The notes beneath the pieces were generated by a model. The model was not told where the DNA came from. It was given only the letters and a program-made list of their open reading frames with translations, and did not search any database. From contig MEHQ01002735.1 in assembly GCA_008828725.1 (NCBI GenBank), positions 1-64,000 of the forward strand: 64,000 bases of DNA, written 5' to 3'. Positions 1-11,878 of this stretch are shown here, one piece after another; the stretch's first letter is position 1; each line of letters begins with the position of its first letter. The position numbers were made by a program, and so were the translations under genes. This DNA is from Saccharina japonica. Taxonomy: Eukaryota; Sar; Phaeophyceae; Laminariales; Laminariaceae.

Positions 1-178
1 ATCTACGAATTTACAAAATTTGTTTTTTCACACTGGTAGGTACATTAAAATTAAGTTAAAGTGATAAGAATTTACGAAATTACGGAATTACGAAATACGA
101 AAATTCCGAAATATGAAACATCAAAATATCAAAACATGAAGTATTGAAATAACAAAAATTTGAATTTACGAATTTACG
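1..178. repeat. AT-rich array of ACGAATTTACG-like words
   Basis: Repeated near-palindromic words such as GAATTTACGAAATT and TACGAATTTACG, drifting in spacing. It probably continues left of the window. Confidence 0.5.
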
Positions 179-1304
179 ATGGATGTATTAATAATAGTAG
201 ACGCCAAGACGGGGGTGGGTGGTAGTGTCGGCTCGCTGGCCACATGTCGGACTGTTGGCTCCACTGTACCTGGGGATCGACACCAACCACCAGTTGTCAA
301 GCAGAAAGGAACAGAACAACTTATTATCTGCTCTTTCTTTAGGCAGTCGTTAGCCAACTGCGCACCACCGTTGGGACTGACAAATTCGAAATGATGATGA
401 TCCTGCTCATACTGAACTCGCACTTAATCCCCGGGCTAGCGAAGGTTCTCCAGGATGTAGCGGCGTTAAAGGCTGACTGCGACGTGGAGGCTGCCGCATC
501 ATAGTCCTACTGTTTCAAAACCAACGCCCCGCGGCTGCAAGGTAGAATATATGTGTGGACGAAAGCAATATGTATGAGGATTTGCTCTGTGTGTGTGTTG
601 TGTGTGTTCTTCACATTAAACCTTCCTTTCTACCCATCGACATCCAGCACACCCAGTGTCCGTGCCGATTATTCATCCTAAAAAAGGTACCAGTTCTGTG
701 GTCACAAAACTATGACACAGAGATGCTACGCTCAGTGCAGTAAGCAGAGCAGACAATGCAATGCCATATACGACAGGCAACACCTACCCTGCTAGCAATC
801 CAGGTGCATGAAAGAGAAAAAAAAAAAAAAAAAAGAGAGAGAGAGAGAAAAAGCGAAAAGGAAAAAAACAAAGCGAAAAGAAAAAATAATAAAAGTAAAT
901 ATACTGAAGCAAATCAACAATCAAGCAACCAAATAAAAAGCATGACAAAAAAATAAAGAAAGTGTCGTGCTTCTCCCAGAGGAGATGCGACCTCCAATAA
1001 AAAACCAAATGAAATGAAAGAAAATGAAATGGACCTAAACAGCGCCAACAGAGCAAGACTGAGAACGACAGGATAGGACAGCTGTTACTATTATTCTAAA
1101 AGTAAAAATTATATACGAGTTCGTAGCGTAATTTGTAAATTGCAAGGTAATTCGGTGTGATTTCGCCGTGCCGGTATATAATTTATTATGGGAATACGCA
1201 ATTCAAGATGACTTTCTGTTTACGTACGATTCGTACGAGTGTTTATTTTCGTGTGTTCCTCTGGAACAACAACAACTGTTTTGATCCAATGATCCAGTGC
1301 CGTC
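179..1304. other. No gene recognised
   Basis: Unique-looking sequence with a short A/GA-rich run at 812-870 and purine-rich A/G/C sequence to about 1050. Only short open frames without motifs. Confidence 0.5.
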
Positions 1305-1690
1305 CCTTCCCGCCGTGAAGAAAAATATTTACCGTCCCGTCCCGTCGTGAAAACATATTTTTACCGTCCCGTCCCGTCGTGAAAAATTATATTTACCGTC
1401 CCCTCCCGTCGTGAAAAATTATATTTACCGTCCCGTCCCGTCGTGGAAAAAAAATCCGTTGAATGTTACCGTCCCGTCCCGTCGTGAAAATCTACCCCGT
1501 TGAAATTACCGTCCCGTCCCGTTGAGAAATTGTACACCAACCGTCCCGTCCCGTCCCGTCGGAAAACCTGTTTGGTCGTCATTTTACGTCATTTTACCGT
1601 CCCGTCCCGTCCCGTCTTCATTTTATTTCCCGCCCAAAACAGAAATGAAAGAGAACCAGTACCCGTGCTCCCGTCCCGTCTCACCACCCT
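1305..1690. repeat. CGTCCCGTCCCG minisatellite
   Basis: About nine units of roughly 30-38 bp, each with CCGTCCCGTCCCGTCGTGAA followed by an AT-rich spacer (ATATTTA). Early units are regular, later ones drift. Confidence 0.85.
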
Positions 1691-3108
1691 CGCAGACGTG
1701 ATGAAGCCTTGAACCTTGCTTCCCAGCTGCGAGGATGGCAGTGGGTCACGAGTCACGAAGTAGTTATGAGGGGCCCGGTAGCCGGTGGTGTATGTCTCAA
1801 TAAATTCACGACTCACGACTACAAGCCACAAGCATGGCGGCCTCCGTTGTTTTGGTGTCATGCTGACGGACTGATGGAGGTTTACAGCTTACAGCAGCAG
1901 TCCGACGGCGCTACAACACGAACCTATATAATGTGTTCTCCGATTCTAAAGTAAAGTCCGTTATGGGGCACAGGCAATAACGTTTGAACAGAAAGGCGCA
2001 CAATGAATACGTACGTAGTTAGATTATTCGACATATCACGTCACAGAGATGCTCATAAAAATAAAAATAAAAAATCCGAGTTTCTATTCTTGAGAATATG
2101 TGGGTCAAATATTACCATAGTATGGCCGATTCTCGGCCAATTTGTACCGTTTACGGCCGAATTTTGACTAGTTTCGCCTGTTTTCACTTTAAACATAATA
2201 GCCGGACACATGATGACATGCTTTCAGACGAGGCGTGGGTATCGTTGTCAGTGATGAAGCGGAAAAAAACGCAAATTTATCGATTTTCATCCTCTTTCTA
2301 GCCAATTTCCATGGTTTCAATTCGTTCTTCTCTGTTTTCTGAAAAAGGGCTAATACGGCCTTTTTTTGGCCGACTGCTTTTTTTCGGCCACTGGCCCATG
2401 CAGGAGGCTGCGCAAAAAAACAACAACATGGTTTTAACTAAACAAATGACAAAAATATTTGAAAACAATCACCGCCAAGCATCGGACACGCCTAAGGGCT
2501 TGTGTGTAAACATAATCGACTTTACTTTCGTATGAGTTGGAGGAAGTAGGTTAAAAATTCACATAAATTGCGGAGAAAAATAACTAAATAAAGGTCTGCA
2601 CAATGTGGGACGTGCGTTTTTGTTCCTAGGCGGGGATGCTTCTTAAACGTCCCCTGTTTTTACCGTAATTACCCGTAAGCACGCAAAAAAACCCATTTTG
2701 CCGAAAAACGCGTAAGGATAAGCATCTCCAGCCGTAATCCGACATCATTGGGTTGCTGGTAGCTCATGATGTACCGACCAGTTCCAGTCTACCCCCTGAT
2801 TTTTGGTAATAGAACGGCAAGGGCCGATGCGGACACACTAATAAATCGATGTTGCTTCATGGGGAAGGAATAGTTGCTAGAACAATATGTCTATTCTTAT
2901 CGGAGAGCTTTCTCCCAAATTCCCTTGCTTGTTTCTCCAGAAAAAAAAACAGGAAAACAACAGTAACCATATTTCCAGAAATTTTCAAGGCCACTGATAG
3001 AACGAAAACTTTTAGATAGTTCGCATAGAAAAGTAATCGATAATCTAGAAATTATGAAAGTATTGCGCCGATTAAAACAACATGGATAATGGAAAATAAA
3101 TATATATA
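1691..3108. other. No gene recognised
   Basis: AT-rich. It contains GGCCGA-type words (2120-2400) and, at about 2889, a solitary end resembling the GGGTCGTTCTTATCGGAG terminal repeat of the MITE family described at 15867. Confidence 0.4.
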
Positions 3109-4710
3109 CAGTGGGGGTCCCTCAATAAGGCGGTGGTGTGCCAGAGCACTATGACCGCCTTATTGAGGGCAGCCGCCTTACTCGTGAATAGGGCGGTTAC
3201 AGCCTTATTGAGGGTGTGGGATTCCCTCAGTAAGGCGGTTACCGCCTTACTGAGGGAACTACCTTGTTCTAGAGTGTAGAACCTGGCATTATACCTGGCA
3301 ATATCTATTAACTTAACAGAGAGCTGCACGCCGAAGGAATGAACGACGAAGAGGGCGGAAATGTGCTCACATGGTAACGAGCGCAGATGCATACTCTGAC
3401 ATGATTGAATACCTGTTGGAAATAATCCTGGATTTATATTAGCACGTCGCCAGAATATAATAGTTGCTACAACGTGATTGAAAACAACTGGCTCTGCTGC
3501 CTGCTGCTGCAGTACGTACAGTATTGCAACTACTCTTAGCACTGCCTACTGCCTACACCTTTCTGCTGTGGGTGCACCACTCCAGAACAGTGCAGTATTA
3601 CACAGATGCTCCGAGTATACTCGATACTCCGAGTACTTCGGAGTATCGAGTATTTTTCGTACTCCGAGTACTGAGAGTATTAGAGTACTGGTGGCCTAAA
3701 TACTCGGAGTACTTGGAGTATGAGCAGTACTGAAGGCCCAAATACTCCGAGTACTGGGAGTATGAGCAGTACTTATACTCGAGTACAAGCAGTACTCGGA
3801 GTAAAACATCTAAATTACTCGGAGTACTCCGAGTATCGAGAGTATTGGACACCGAAATACTGCGAGTACACAAAGTACCTGAAGTATTTTTCTCGAAAAT
3901 ACTCTAATATTTCCGAGGTAATGGGAGCATCTGTGATTTTGAAATGCTGTAAACGCCAGTCACATGCTCCCAGAACCTGGGAGAATGACGGCCGAGTCTT
4001 TAAAATGAGCAAAGATGCTCTAACGTACTTCACACTCCGAGTATACTCCGAGTATCGAGTACATTTCGTACTCCGAGTACTGAGTATTAGAGTACTGGCG
4101 GCCTGAATACTCGGAGTACTTGGAGTATGGGCAGTACTGAAGCCCCAAATACTGCGAGTACAAGGAGTACCCGCAGTATCGGACCCCGAAATACTCCGAG
4201 TATGGCAGTATCTGCAGTACAGAATATCGAAATACTCCTACAGGAGTACGAGCAGTATTCCGAAGTACATAGAGCCCAAATACTGGGGGTACACGAAGTA
4301 CCTGAAGTATTTTATCTCCAATACTCCTTACTTTACTCCAAGGCACTCGGAGCATCTGTGCAGCATTACTGTCACAAGATCAGGAACACCACACCGGAAC
4401 CATGCAGCCCAACTCTGCTGCGCTACGGTTAGGCTGGTATATACTGGTGTGTCCTGGTGGGCTGGTATATACTGGTGTGTCTTGGAGGGCTGGTATGTAC
4501 TCTGGTGTTTCCTGCTGAAGCGGAGGGTGTATGTACAGATGTGGAGGCCTAGGCCGCCCTCAGTAAGGCGGTAGACCGCCCTATTGAGGGACCATCCCGC
4601 AGTAAGGCGGTAACCGCCTTACCGCGGCTTCCAGTTGTGCCAAGCGATTTCGACCGCCTTATATCGGGATACCGCCTTACTCAGACCGCCTTATTGAGGG
4701 ACCCCCACTG
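3109..4710. mobile_element. Tc1/mariner-type non-autonomous DNA transposon
   Basis: Near-perfect terminal inverted repeats starting CAGTGGGGGTCCCTCAATAA (left 3109, right ending 4710), each directly flanked by TA (3107-3108, 4711-4712) as expected for this superfamily. Subterminal regions repeat CCCTCAATAAGGCGG and its complement several times (3117-3250, 4555-4700). No transposase is encoded. A second element (3601-4360) is inserted inside. Confidence 0.8.
3601..4360. mobile_element. Dimeric terminal-repeat element, hAT-like 8-bp duplication
   Basis: The ends are inverted repeats CACAGATGCTCCGAGT. Flanks are CAGTATTA (3593-3600) and CAGCATTA (4361-4368), an 8-bp target duplication with one mismatch. 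It is built of two related monomers (3601-3936 and about 4010-4360), each full of ACTCCGAGTA/TACTCGGAGT words, joined by a 75-bp unique linker. Non-coding. Confidence 0.75.
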
Positions 4711-4919
4711 TATATAATTGTTGTACGTAGAGACAGGATAATATACATAAAGTAAAAAAAAAAAGTTTTTCGAAGATAAACCGCCATCTTCAAAAACAAA
4801 TAAAACTATTAGTAATAAGATTGGATTGTATGGACTAACATAATATTTTGGTATACATTACATCCCGACAAAAGGTCATATGATGACATCATCATGTATC
4901 AGTGTAGCTTTACCATATA
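4711..4919. other. Short AT-rich spacer
   Basis: Nothing recognised between the Tc1-type element and the CCGGTA array. Confidence 0.4.
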
Positions 4920-4925
4920 CCCGAT

Positions 4926-5490
4926 GTCCCGGTATCGTACCGAACAAGTACCGGTACCCCGGGTATTTTGGTCAGGGGTATACCGGTACCGGGGGTATAT
5001 TTCGGAGGGCGTACCGAACTTACCGAAGTGTCGGGTACCGGTATTGGAAAAATACCGAACTTACCGAAGTGTCGGGTACCGGTATTGGAAAAGTACCGAA
5101 CTTACCGAAGTGTCGGGTACCGGTATCGAAAAATACCGAGCTTACCGAAGTGTCGGGTACCGGTATTGAAAAAGTACCGAACTTACCGAAGTGTTCGGTA
5201 GGGTATGGAGTCCAGTACCGAACAAATACCGGTACCCCCGGTATTGCGTCGAGGGTATACCGGTACCTGGGGTATATTTGGGTGGGCGTACCGAACTTAC
5301 CGAAGTGTCGGGTACCGGTATAGAAAAATACCGAACTTCCGAGTGTCGGGTACCGGTATTGGAAAAATACCGAACTTACCGAAGTGTCGGGTACCGGTAT
5401 GGAGGCCGTACCGAACTTACCGAAGTGTCGGGTACCGGTATTTACCGAGAAAATACCGCCGGTATACTTCGGTACGTACCCTACCTACCG
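4926..5490. repeat. GTACCGGTA array
   Basis: Two higher-order units (about 4940-5215 and 5219-5490), each starting GTACCGGTACCCC and then repeating TACCGAAGTGTCGGGTACCG with short spacers (GTATTGGAAAAA). The words GTACCGGTAC are self-complementary. No clear terminal repeat. Confidence 0.8.
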
Positions 5491-6925
5491 AACATTAACT
5501 AGGATTGCCGAGAGATTGGGCAGTTCCTTATTTGAGGCGCCCACCAACTAGAACACATCGAGCACGTAAAATAACCCCTCTACAGTAACAGGACCCGGCG
5601 AAGCTCCTCAACTGACAAACTACCAAGACATTTTGCGAACCCTACTCGTGTTTGTTTTTACTCTTTCTTGATGCGTTCGATAATAGGGGTGGTACTTTTT
5701 GGCCTTCTGAGGCAATAGTCTGTCGTGTGGCTGATGGGGCTTCTCAACCGAGAAACTACCTAACCTTGTGTGTTTCAACAACAATTTTCGCTACAGACCG
5801 AGGATATGGCGCCGCTCTCATCGGGTCAAGTGTGCAGTGTTTCTAACCCTGTTGGAACCGCACTGTGCAGAAACAAATATGTCAGTCTTATTCCAAATAA
5901 TGTGTCCCCGAAATGGGACTGCAGTCCTAAATGAGCTAAAGTCAGTTTTGGTGTGAGACGTATCCCACCTCGAGTGAGGAGCCTCAGGAAACTGTAGGTG
6001 TACCCCTACTGTGGCATGCGGTTTTTTCGCTTGCGTTATTGGCTACGAGGTGTTGCCTTGTTCACAGGGTTGCGCCCGTAATTTTCCTAAAGTCGTGGTT
6101 TTGAGCTTGTCATAGAACTCCTCATGTTATCTAGGCACGTACATTCACAAGTGAGAAAATGTAGGCGCCCCCGCTATAAATACGCTTCTCCCATGGCATG
6201 ACGAACCTGTGAAGCAAAGGTCGAGTAATTTCTCGTTTTCATCAGGCGCGACGGACGACTGCCCTATCTTTGGATCGAACCCTCGTCATGAGAACAGAGA
6301 ACATCGTACCTGCAGCACGGATACAACGACAAGACTAGGGATACATCAAGGGGTCAAACGCGCCCCCAACAGTGTATATTATGCACAAAGGCGGTGATTA
6401 TGGAACATGATATGCATTGCGGCACCTCCGGGCTAGGAGACCGCTGTCGTGTATCTTTGGTAGCGAGGCCGTGATATTAGGGGCCTCTAACGGGACTCGG
6501 GCTGCGGGATTCATCTACACAATATTTCTTGTGGCGGTTACCACACGAGCAGAGCACGTGCATGTCAACAAATACCACCCACCGCCACCATATCGTGGGA
6601 TACGACCTATATTAAGTTATTTTCGTGGATAGGGGTCGGCCACCACGGCTTTGAGCCCCACGCCGCGCAAGAAAGTCTGCTCGGTGCGCGTGCTTTTTTT
6701 TGTCGTGTCCACAGCAAAGCGCCGCAACTTAATGGCTGAGGGAGTAGCATCGGCACGTCACGAGCAAGCCTGGCAGAAAACTTCTGGATGCCATCGCGCG
6801 GACTTATAGGTGGGGAAAACAAATAAAGTGGATTGCCACACAACGTGGGATGGGGATAGTCTACTTTGGCACGCATCATGTCTCGGGCGGCAGCAAGTCA
6901 CATTGGTGTGCTTATCGGTATTATC
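5491..6925. other. No gene recognised
   Basis: Mixed sequence. Fragments such as CTCGAGTGAGGAGCC (5970) recur at 21667 and may be remains of a dispersed repeat. Open frames are short and without motifs. Confidence 0.4.
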
Positions 6926-6929
6926 CCAT

Positions 6930-8118
6930 GCGAAGCCCAGTGAAGTCCCACGCGAAATCTCATGTGCTCCCAAGGGGTTTGATGAGAATTCCATGAAAAT
7001 CCATGTGAACCCACGAGACATCCTGAGGTTCCGTGGTATTCCATGGGACATACAATGGGATCTCATGGGAAGTCGTTTTCCCACAAACGTGCCAAAATAA
7101 ACCTGGAGCGTTCCATAGGGCCCCATTGGATCCCATGGTGTTAAGTCATAGGAACCCATGCGATATTCCACCGCATCATAATCCACGAGGTCGTATGTAC
7201 CTGTACTACTATGTACACCAGGACAGTACGCGGACTCCATGGGATCCCATGATGGTCCCCATGGGTTCCCATCAACTTGCCGTGGGGTTTCATCATCCCA
7301 TGGGATCCCATGACTTTTGTGTGGGGTTCCATGATCCCAGGCCCATGAACTGGCCATACTTGCTATAAATTTGTATATGGGAGTCCATGGCCAGTTCATA
7401 CGATCCAATGGGCTTCCACGAACTCACCATGGAATCCCACGGAACTATATGGGTCCACGGGACTACGCTGGAAACAATCATGGGATCCCATGTCTTCCCA
7501 AGGAGTCCCGTCTTCCCCGCGGAGTCCGTTGATATCCCATGGCAAGTTCGGCTAATTACATTGTGTCATTTGGGGTCTCATGTCCCCTCACACTTTTTAT
7601 GAGATCGCACGGTATCTCACGCCCCATGGCTCTTTTCGTGAGATCCCATGGGGCCCCATGCGATCCTACGACTGGATCCATGATACCCCATGGAATCCAG
7701 CGGGACTTCATCAGACCGCATGTACTCCCGTAGGACCTCATAGAATCTGATGGGATTAATCGAAATCGCCATGGTACTGCCCGGACGATTAGGCGAGGTC
7801 GTGCAAAACTGCGATTACGCCCAGGGGTACGGCTAAAGCGTTGTAAGTTACTTTAATTTAGATGATAAATGTGGAGTCCCATGGAGAGTCATTGATTCGT
7901 TCCGATGAAATCCAGTGGGATGTTGCGCAGAGTTTTAGGGGGGCAATCGCGGGAAGTCCCGTGGTGGGACATACCATCGTAGTCCCGTGGGATATCATTG
8001 GCATCTCATGGAATCTCACCGAAATCCCCATGGAATGCCATGGAATGTTCCATGGGGGTGTCATCGGGTGTCGTGGGACGTCCCATGGGTTCCACGGGAT
8101 CCCATGCCATGTCAAACG
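6930..8118. repeat. Array of CATGGGATCCCATG words
   Basis: About 1.2 kb in which CCATGGGATCCCATGG and close variants (CATGGGATCCCATG, CCCATGGAATCC, GGGATCTCATGGG) recur every 10-40 bases on irregular spacing. The core is perfectly palindromic, so both strands look alike. It does not have a fixed period. Confidence 0.8.
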
Positions 8119-8778
8119 CAAAAGTGTCTTCGCTATCTCGGATCCATCAATCGATGAATACTTTTTGCAGCATGGAGAAGAGGTAGAAAGAGAAACGGAC
8201 GTCTCGTATAGCTACTGCGTCTGCTGCTGCTGCCAACTGCGGGTTTCTATTGTTCGTATTGCTGGGCAGCAGTTAGCAAGTGCAGCAGCAGTCATGCACG
8301 GGTAGGGGGGACCTCTCAAGCCAACCAAACAGGAGCGAAGAGCACGTACCTGTACTATTATTCAGCGGATTGCCGTGGGTTGCATGCTCGCTATATGAGG
8401 GGACCGCAACAATGGCACTTGGGTTGCGGGACCGCCGATTTTTTATTCAAAATAGAAAACTGGGGCTTCAATAAACCACACACAGGGTTTTCGGAGGCGT
8501 TGGGATGGTTTGCGATCCCTACGGCGGTGCCTACTGCTGCACACCGGTATCGGCGTTGGGTAAGCGCAAAGTAGTATTGTAGTAGGATCGGTACAGGCGA
8601 ACGTGGCTTTCAGGCACGGTACCTGATACTGTTGAGCAAATAGGTACCTTGGGCCTCGAAACGCATCTGATGTGCCCGAGCTGACCGTTGCACCTATTCC
8701 GTGCCTCAGTCCGTCCTGTTGGTTCCTACTGTACTGGGTTGCTGGCCAGAATAGGGGAGAACATGGTGTTGTAGGCCG

Positions 8779-9129
8779 ATGGACTGCTGTAGTCCCCACT
8801 ACAACAGTAGTACAGTAGTAGCTGTTCCACTGCTGCACTTTCTTGCGAGTCCTCCGGCATCAAATCAGATGATGCGGATGCCTCGGGCCGTGGGGATCCG
8901 AGCGGATATCAACCTCATACTGGCACCAACGTGCTGCTGTAGGACGTTGCGGGTCTCCGGTTGCGCGTACGGCAAGAAAAACGGAAAGGGACTCGCCCCG
9001 CTCGTCATCAAGGATTGTTCCTCGAACCAGTCTCATAATGTTTTGGCGTCGGGAATGGTGGTTGTCGAGGCAGAGGTCGGCTCGTCGCGGAAGTTTGCTC
9101 GTGAAAGTCCACGGGTGTGCGTAGAATGA
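8779..9129 (+). other. Open frame of unknown status
   Basis: A 116-codon frame, GC-richer than its surroundings, ending with a stop at 9127-9129. The opposite strand is also open over most of it (8860-9204), so composition rather than selection may explain it. No motif recognised. Confidence 0.15.
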
Positions 9130-10754
9130 CCTCCAGCTCATGAGATCCCAGGGGTGGGTGTACCCAGGCGTGCCAGTGTTGTGTACGTGTGCGGCGCAAT
9201 ACACGCCAATTTGAGTGGCTGGTGTGCAGTCTTATTCTGATTGGCCAAGTGCAAAAACAGAACAGGGTTTCCACGTGTAATGGGTTGCTTTTACGAACCA
9301 AGCAAATGGGGCTCTTTGGTACTGTAGACTGCAGGTCCATGCAACGGAGATCGGAAATCTGGCCCGCTGTGCATGCGTCTTCTTACTCGCCCCCGGTACA
9401 TCTATAACTCACCGAGCCAATCATACCTTTTGGTTTGAGCGAAGTCATGTTTTGTTGGACGAACTTTGTATTTATGCGAGTATCGTATCGCATCTACGAT
9501 CTCACACGTTCTTGCACGCATGTTCTTGTTCGGCGAACATGCAAAAGCAGCAGCAAGCAGCAGCAGCACGATGTCATTCTGATTGAGCTCGTCCGCACAA
9601 CGTCCGTCTTCTTCGTGGTACGTGAAGCTTCCGGAGCCAGGCTGTTGGATTCAGCCTTTGTATCCTACGTGCTGAAGGCTGAGGTGTAGACTCGCAGTCT
9701 ATACAGCAAGGTGCGCCGCTCGGTCCCAAGGATACCTGGCGACTGCAGAAGAACCGAGCAAACTTCGGGGACTTGTTCTTCTTGTTCTGTGGTACTCAGC
9801 TGACAGGTGAGCAACTACAACTTACTTGTACAAGCAATAAACCCTGGGGCTTCTGTGCGATCAAGCGATCTACTTCCAGTACATACAGCAGCCGCAGGAA
9901 GGGCGTGCAGTTGTACAGGCTTCAACATGCCGCGCGCGTATGCCACAGCTTCTTACATTTGCAGCAGTGTTTTCAGATACACACCCTACCCCGGCAGCTC
10001 GATCTCTGCTTTATGCGTCGTTCGGGCGATGCGGTAAAATCGAAATTTTTATTTCCGTTGTTTTCCTCTGAAGTTTCATACGCTGTACATAGGCGCCGTG
10101 CATATGAACCATACACGGCAACCGTCCTGCTTCTTCTTCATCGGCCGCATGCTGCCCCGCGAATTTGAGCATCGCTACAGTATGCATTCCGATCACCAGC
10201 ACTGGGCTGGAACATTGCTGAACAACTGTTATCGTCGTGCCGCCATGCTATATCATGTAACAGAGTAGACAGGGACTTTAGAAAAAGCGATGCACACAAG
10301 TTCGTGCGAGTTCAAAAAAACGAGTCAGATTTTGGCTGCGGGATATGGTTAGATATTTTGGGCTGGTCGCCCTTACAACGTACCTGTTACAGTACAAGCA
10401 GAGAGCGAGAATGCGGCAAAGCTGCCTCGTATCCTTGTAGTAGGCCTAATGGGTTGCAAGCCTGAACTATAAAGCAGTAGTACAGTACAGTAGTACAGTA
10501 TAGTAGGAATACAAGAAGAGGCAGCAAGAAGAGCAAAGAACAACATGCAGACAAGAAACAAACAGAAGCCAACAGAACAAAAGACGAAAACAAAAATAGA
10601 ATCTTCTTCGTTTTTCCCGCTGAGGGCAGGCGCAAAATCACTGACTACGTCGTACGACGTTCTCGTACGATATACGTAGGACTCGCATATTCGTACACAC
10701 TTACAGTAGTTTTACTGTAGTACTTCGTATATTTGTAAGATTGAGAGACGGGGT

Positions 10755-10970
10755 GTGGGGCGTGAGCAACATGCAAAACAGACATGTGTCAAATGTGGCG
10801 AGCCTTCTTCACCCCACAGGGCACGCACACGCAGCTCCCCACCGGGACCGAGCATAGCAAATACATGTCTCACTATCCCTCCAACAAACAAAGTAGATCC
10901 GCCTGTCACAGCAGTGCTCGGCAAAACACCAGACGTGCTTGAGTACACGAACCAACGCATTGCTTTGTGA
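10755..10970 (+). other. Small open frame with CxxC
   Basis: 71 codons with TCVKCGEPSSPH and a C-terminal PPVTAVLGKTPDVLEYTNQR. The reverse strand is open too. It could be a relic of a transposon protein; no family recognised. Confidence 0.15.
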
Positions 10971-11713
10971 AGGGTAGAACATGTTGTTGGTTGTATCGGT
11001 ACAGCTCAGTAGTATGCAAATTCACTTACCGGTAAGTGTCATAATCAGAGTTTTATGAGCACGTTGTTCTTTAATCGGCGCTGTTGAGTGCAGCATCACT
11101 GTCGGGGAATTAATGTGGTTGTTTCTAATAACCATAGCTGTTGTGATGGCATCGTACCGCAGTTGCCCCGTTTGCACCGACCAGCAACCAGAGGCCGCGT
11201 AGACATATACCGGGTGATAGCCTGCCTACCGTACGCCGTACCTAATGGGCAGTGCGCATGCCGTATGAAGCCTCAGATGCCCCATCCCACCAACTGCATA
11301 GCAACCCGGAAGCCGAATCAGATATACACTTTTGCCTTATTTGCACACTCTCCCTTTACAGGTATTAATAGTAGGTACCTGGTAACGGAAAATGGGCTCC
11401 CACCCCCTCGGAAGCTTGCGATACGTGAGTCTAACTACGAGTGAGTACGAATACCCCCTACTCGTAACTCCCAACAGCAGTCGGTCTTTTTCGGATTCAC
11501 TTTTACTGTTTTTTTCGATCGTCACCTCAGCCTCACCGTTGTGCCGACATGCCGGCATGCTTTGTCGACGGCGTGATCGTTTCGGGTGTGTGGTGTAGTT
11601 GGATTTCGAAATCTGAGAAACGCTGCTTGCCCTTTTCAATGTTGCTTTTGTGAAATTTGACATTTTATTTGTCAAATTTGACAAAACTCCTACAGGAAAC
11701 GCAAAAAGCAAAC

Positions 11714-11878
11714 TCTACCACGGACCCCTGGTGGGGAATTTGACTGAAATGCTATTAATAGTTGTTTTTGTGAAATTTGACATTTGTCAATTATGACAAA
11801 ACTCCAATAGAAAGCAAAAATAAAATAAAATACCACCGACCATTTCAGTAAAAATTACCACCAGAGGTCCGTGGTAGA
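11714..11878. mobile_element. Short MITE-like inverted-repeat element, copy 1
   Basis: 165 bp with ends TCTACCACGGACCYCTGGTG in inverted orientation, followed inward on both sides by ATTT and TTTCAGT-type sequence. The interior has GAAATTTGACA words. Copied along with the larger duplication. Confidence 0.6.

Larger units (their letters stand above)
8119..11322. other. No gene supported
   Basis: About 3.2 kb of near-50% GC sequence with CAG/CTG runs (8220-8290, 9550-9580) and TAGTACAGTA runs (10470-10505). Two small open frames at 8779 and 10755 are listed separately. Confidence 0.4.

Noticed and set aside
1305-1690. A CRISPR array
   Set aside because: Units vary in length, spacers are nearly identical AT-rich sequence, and the DNA is eukaryotic.
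2046-2731. Inverted pair AGATGCTCAT / ATAAGCATCT as element ends
   Set aside because: Only about 10 bp match and no target duplication is visible.
3598-4432. Open frames of EYSEYSEY, RVLRVLEY and similar
   Set aside because: They are translations of the ACTCCGAGTA element and have no protein-like composition.
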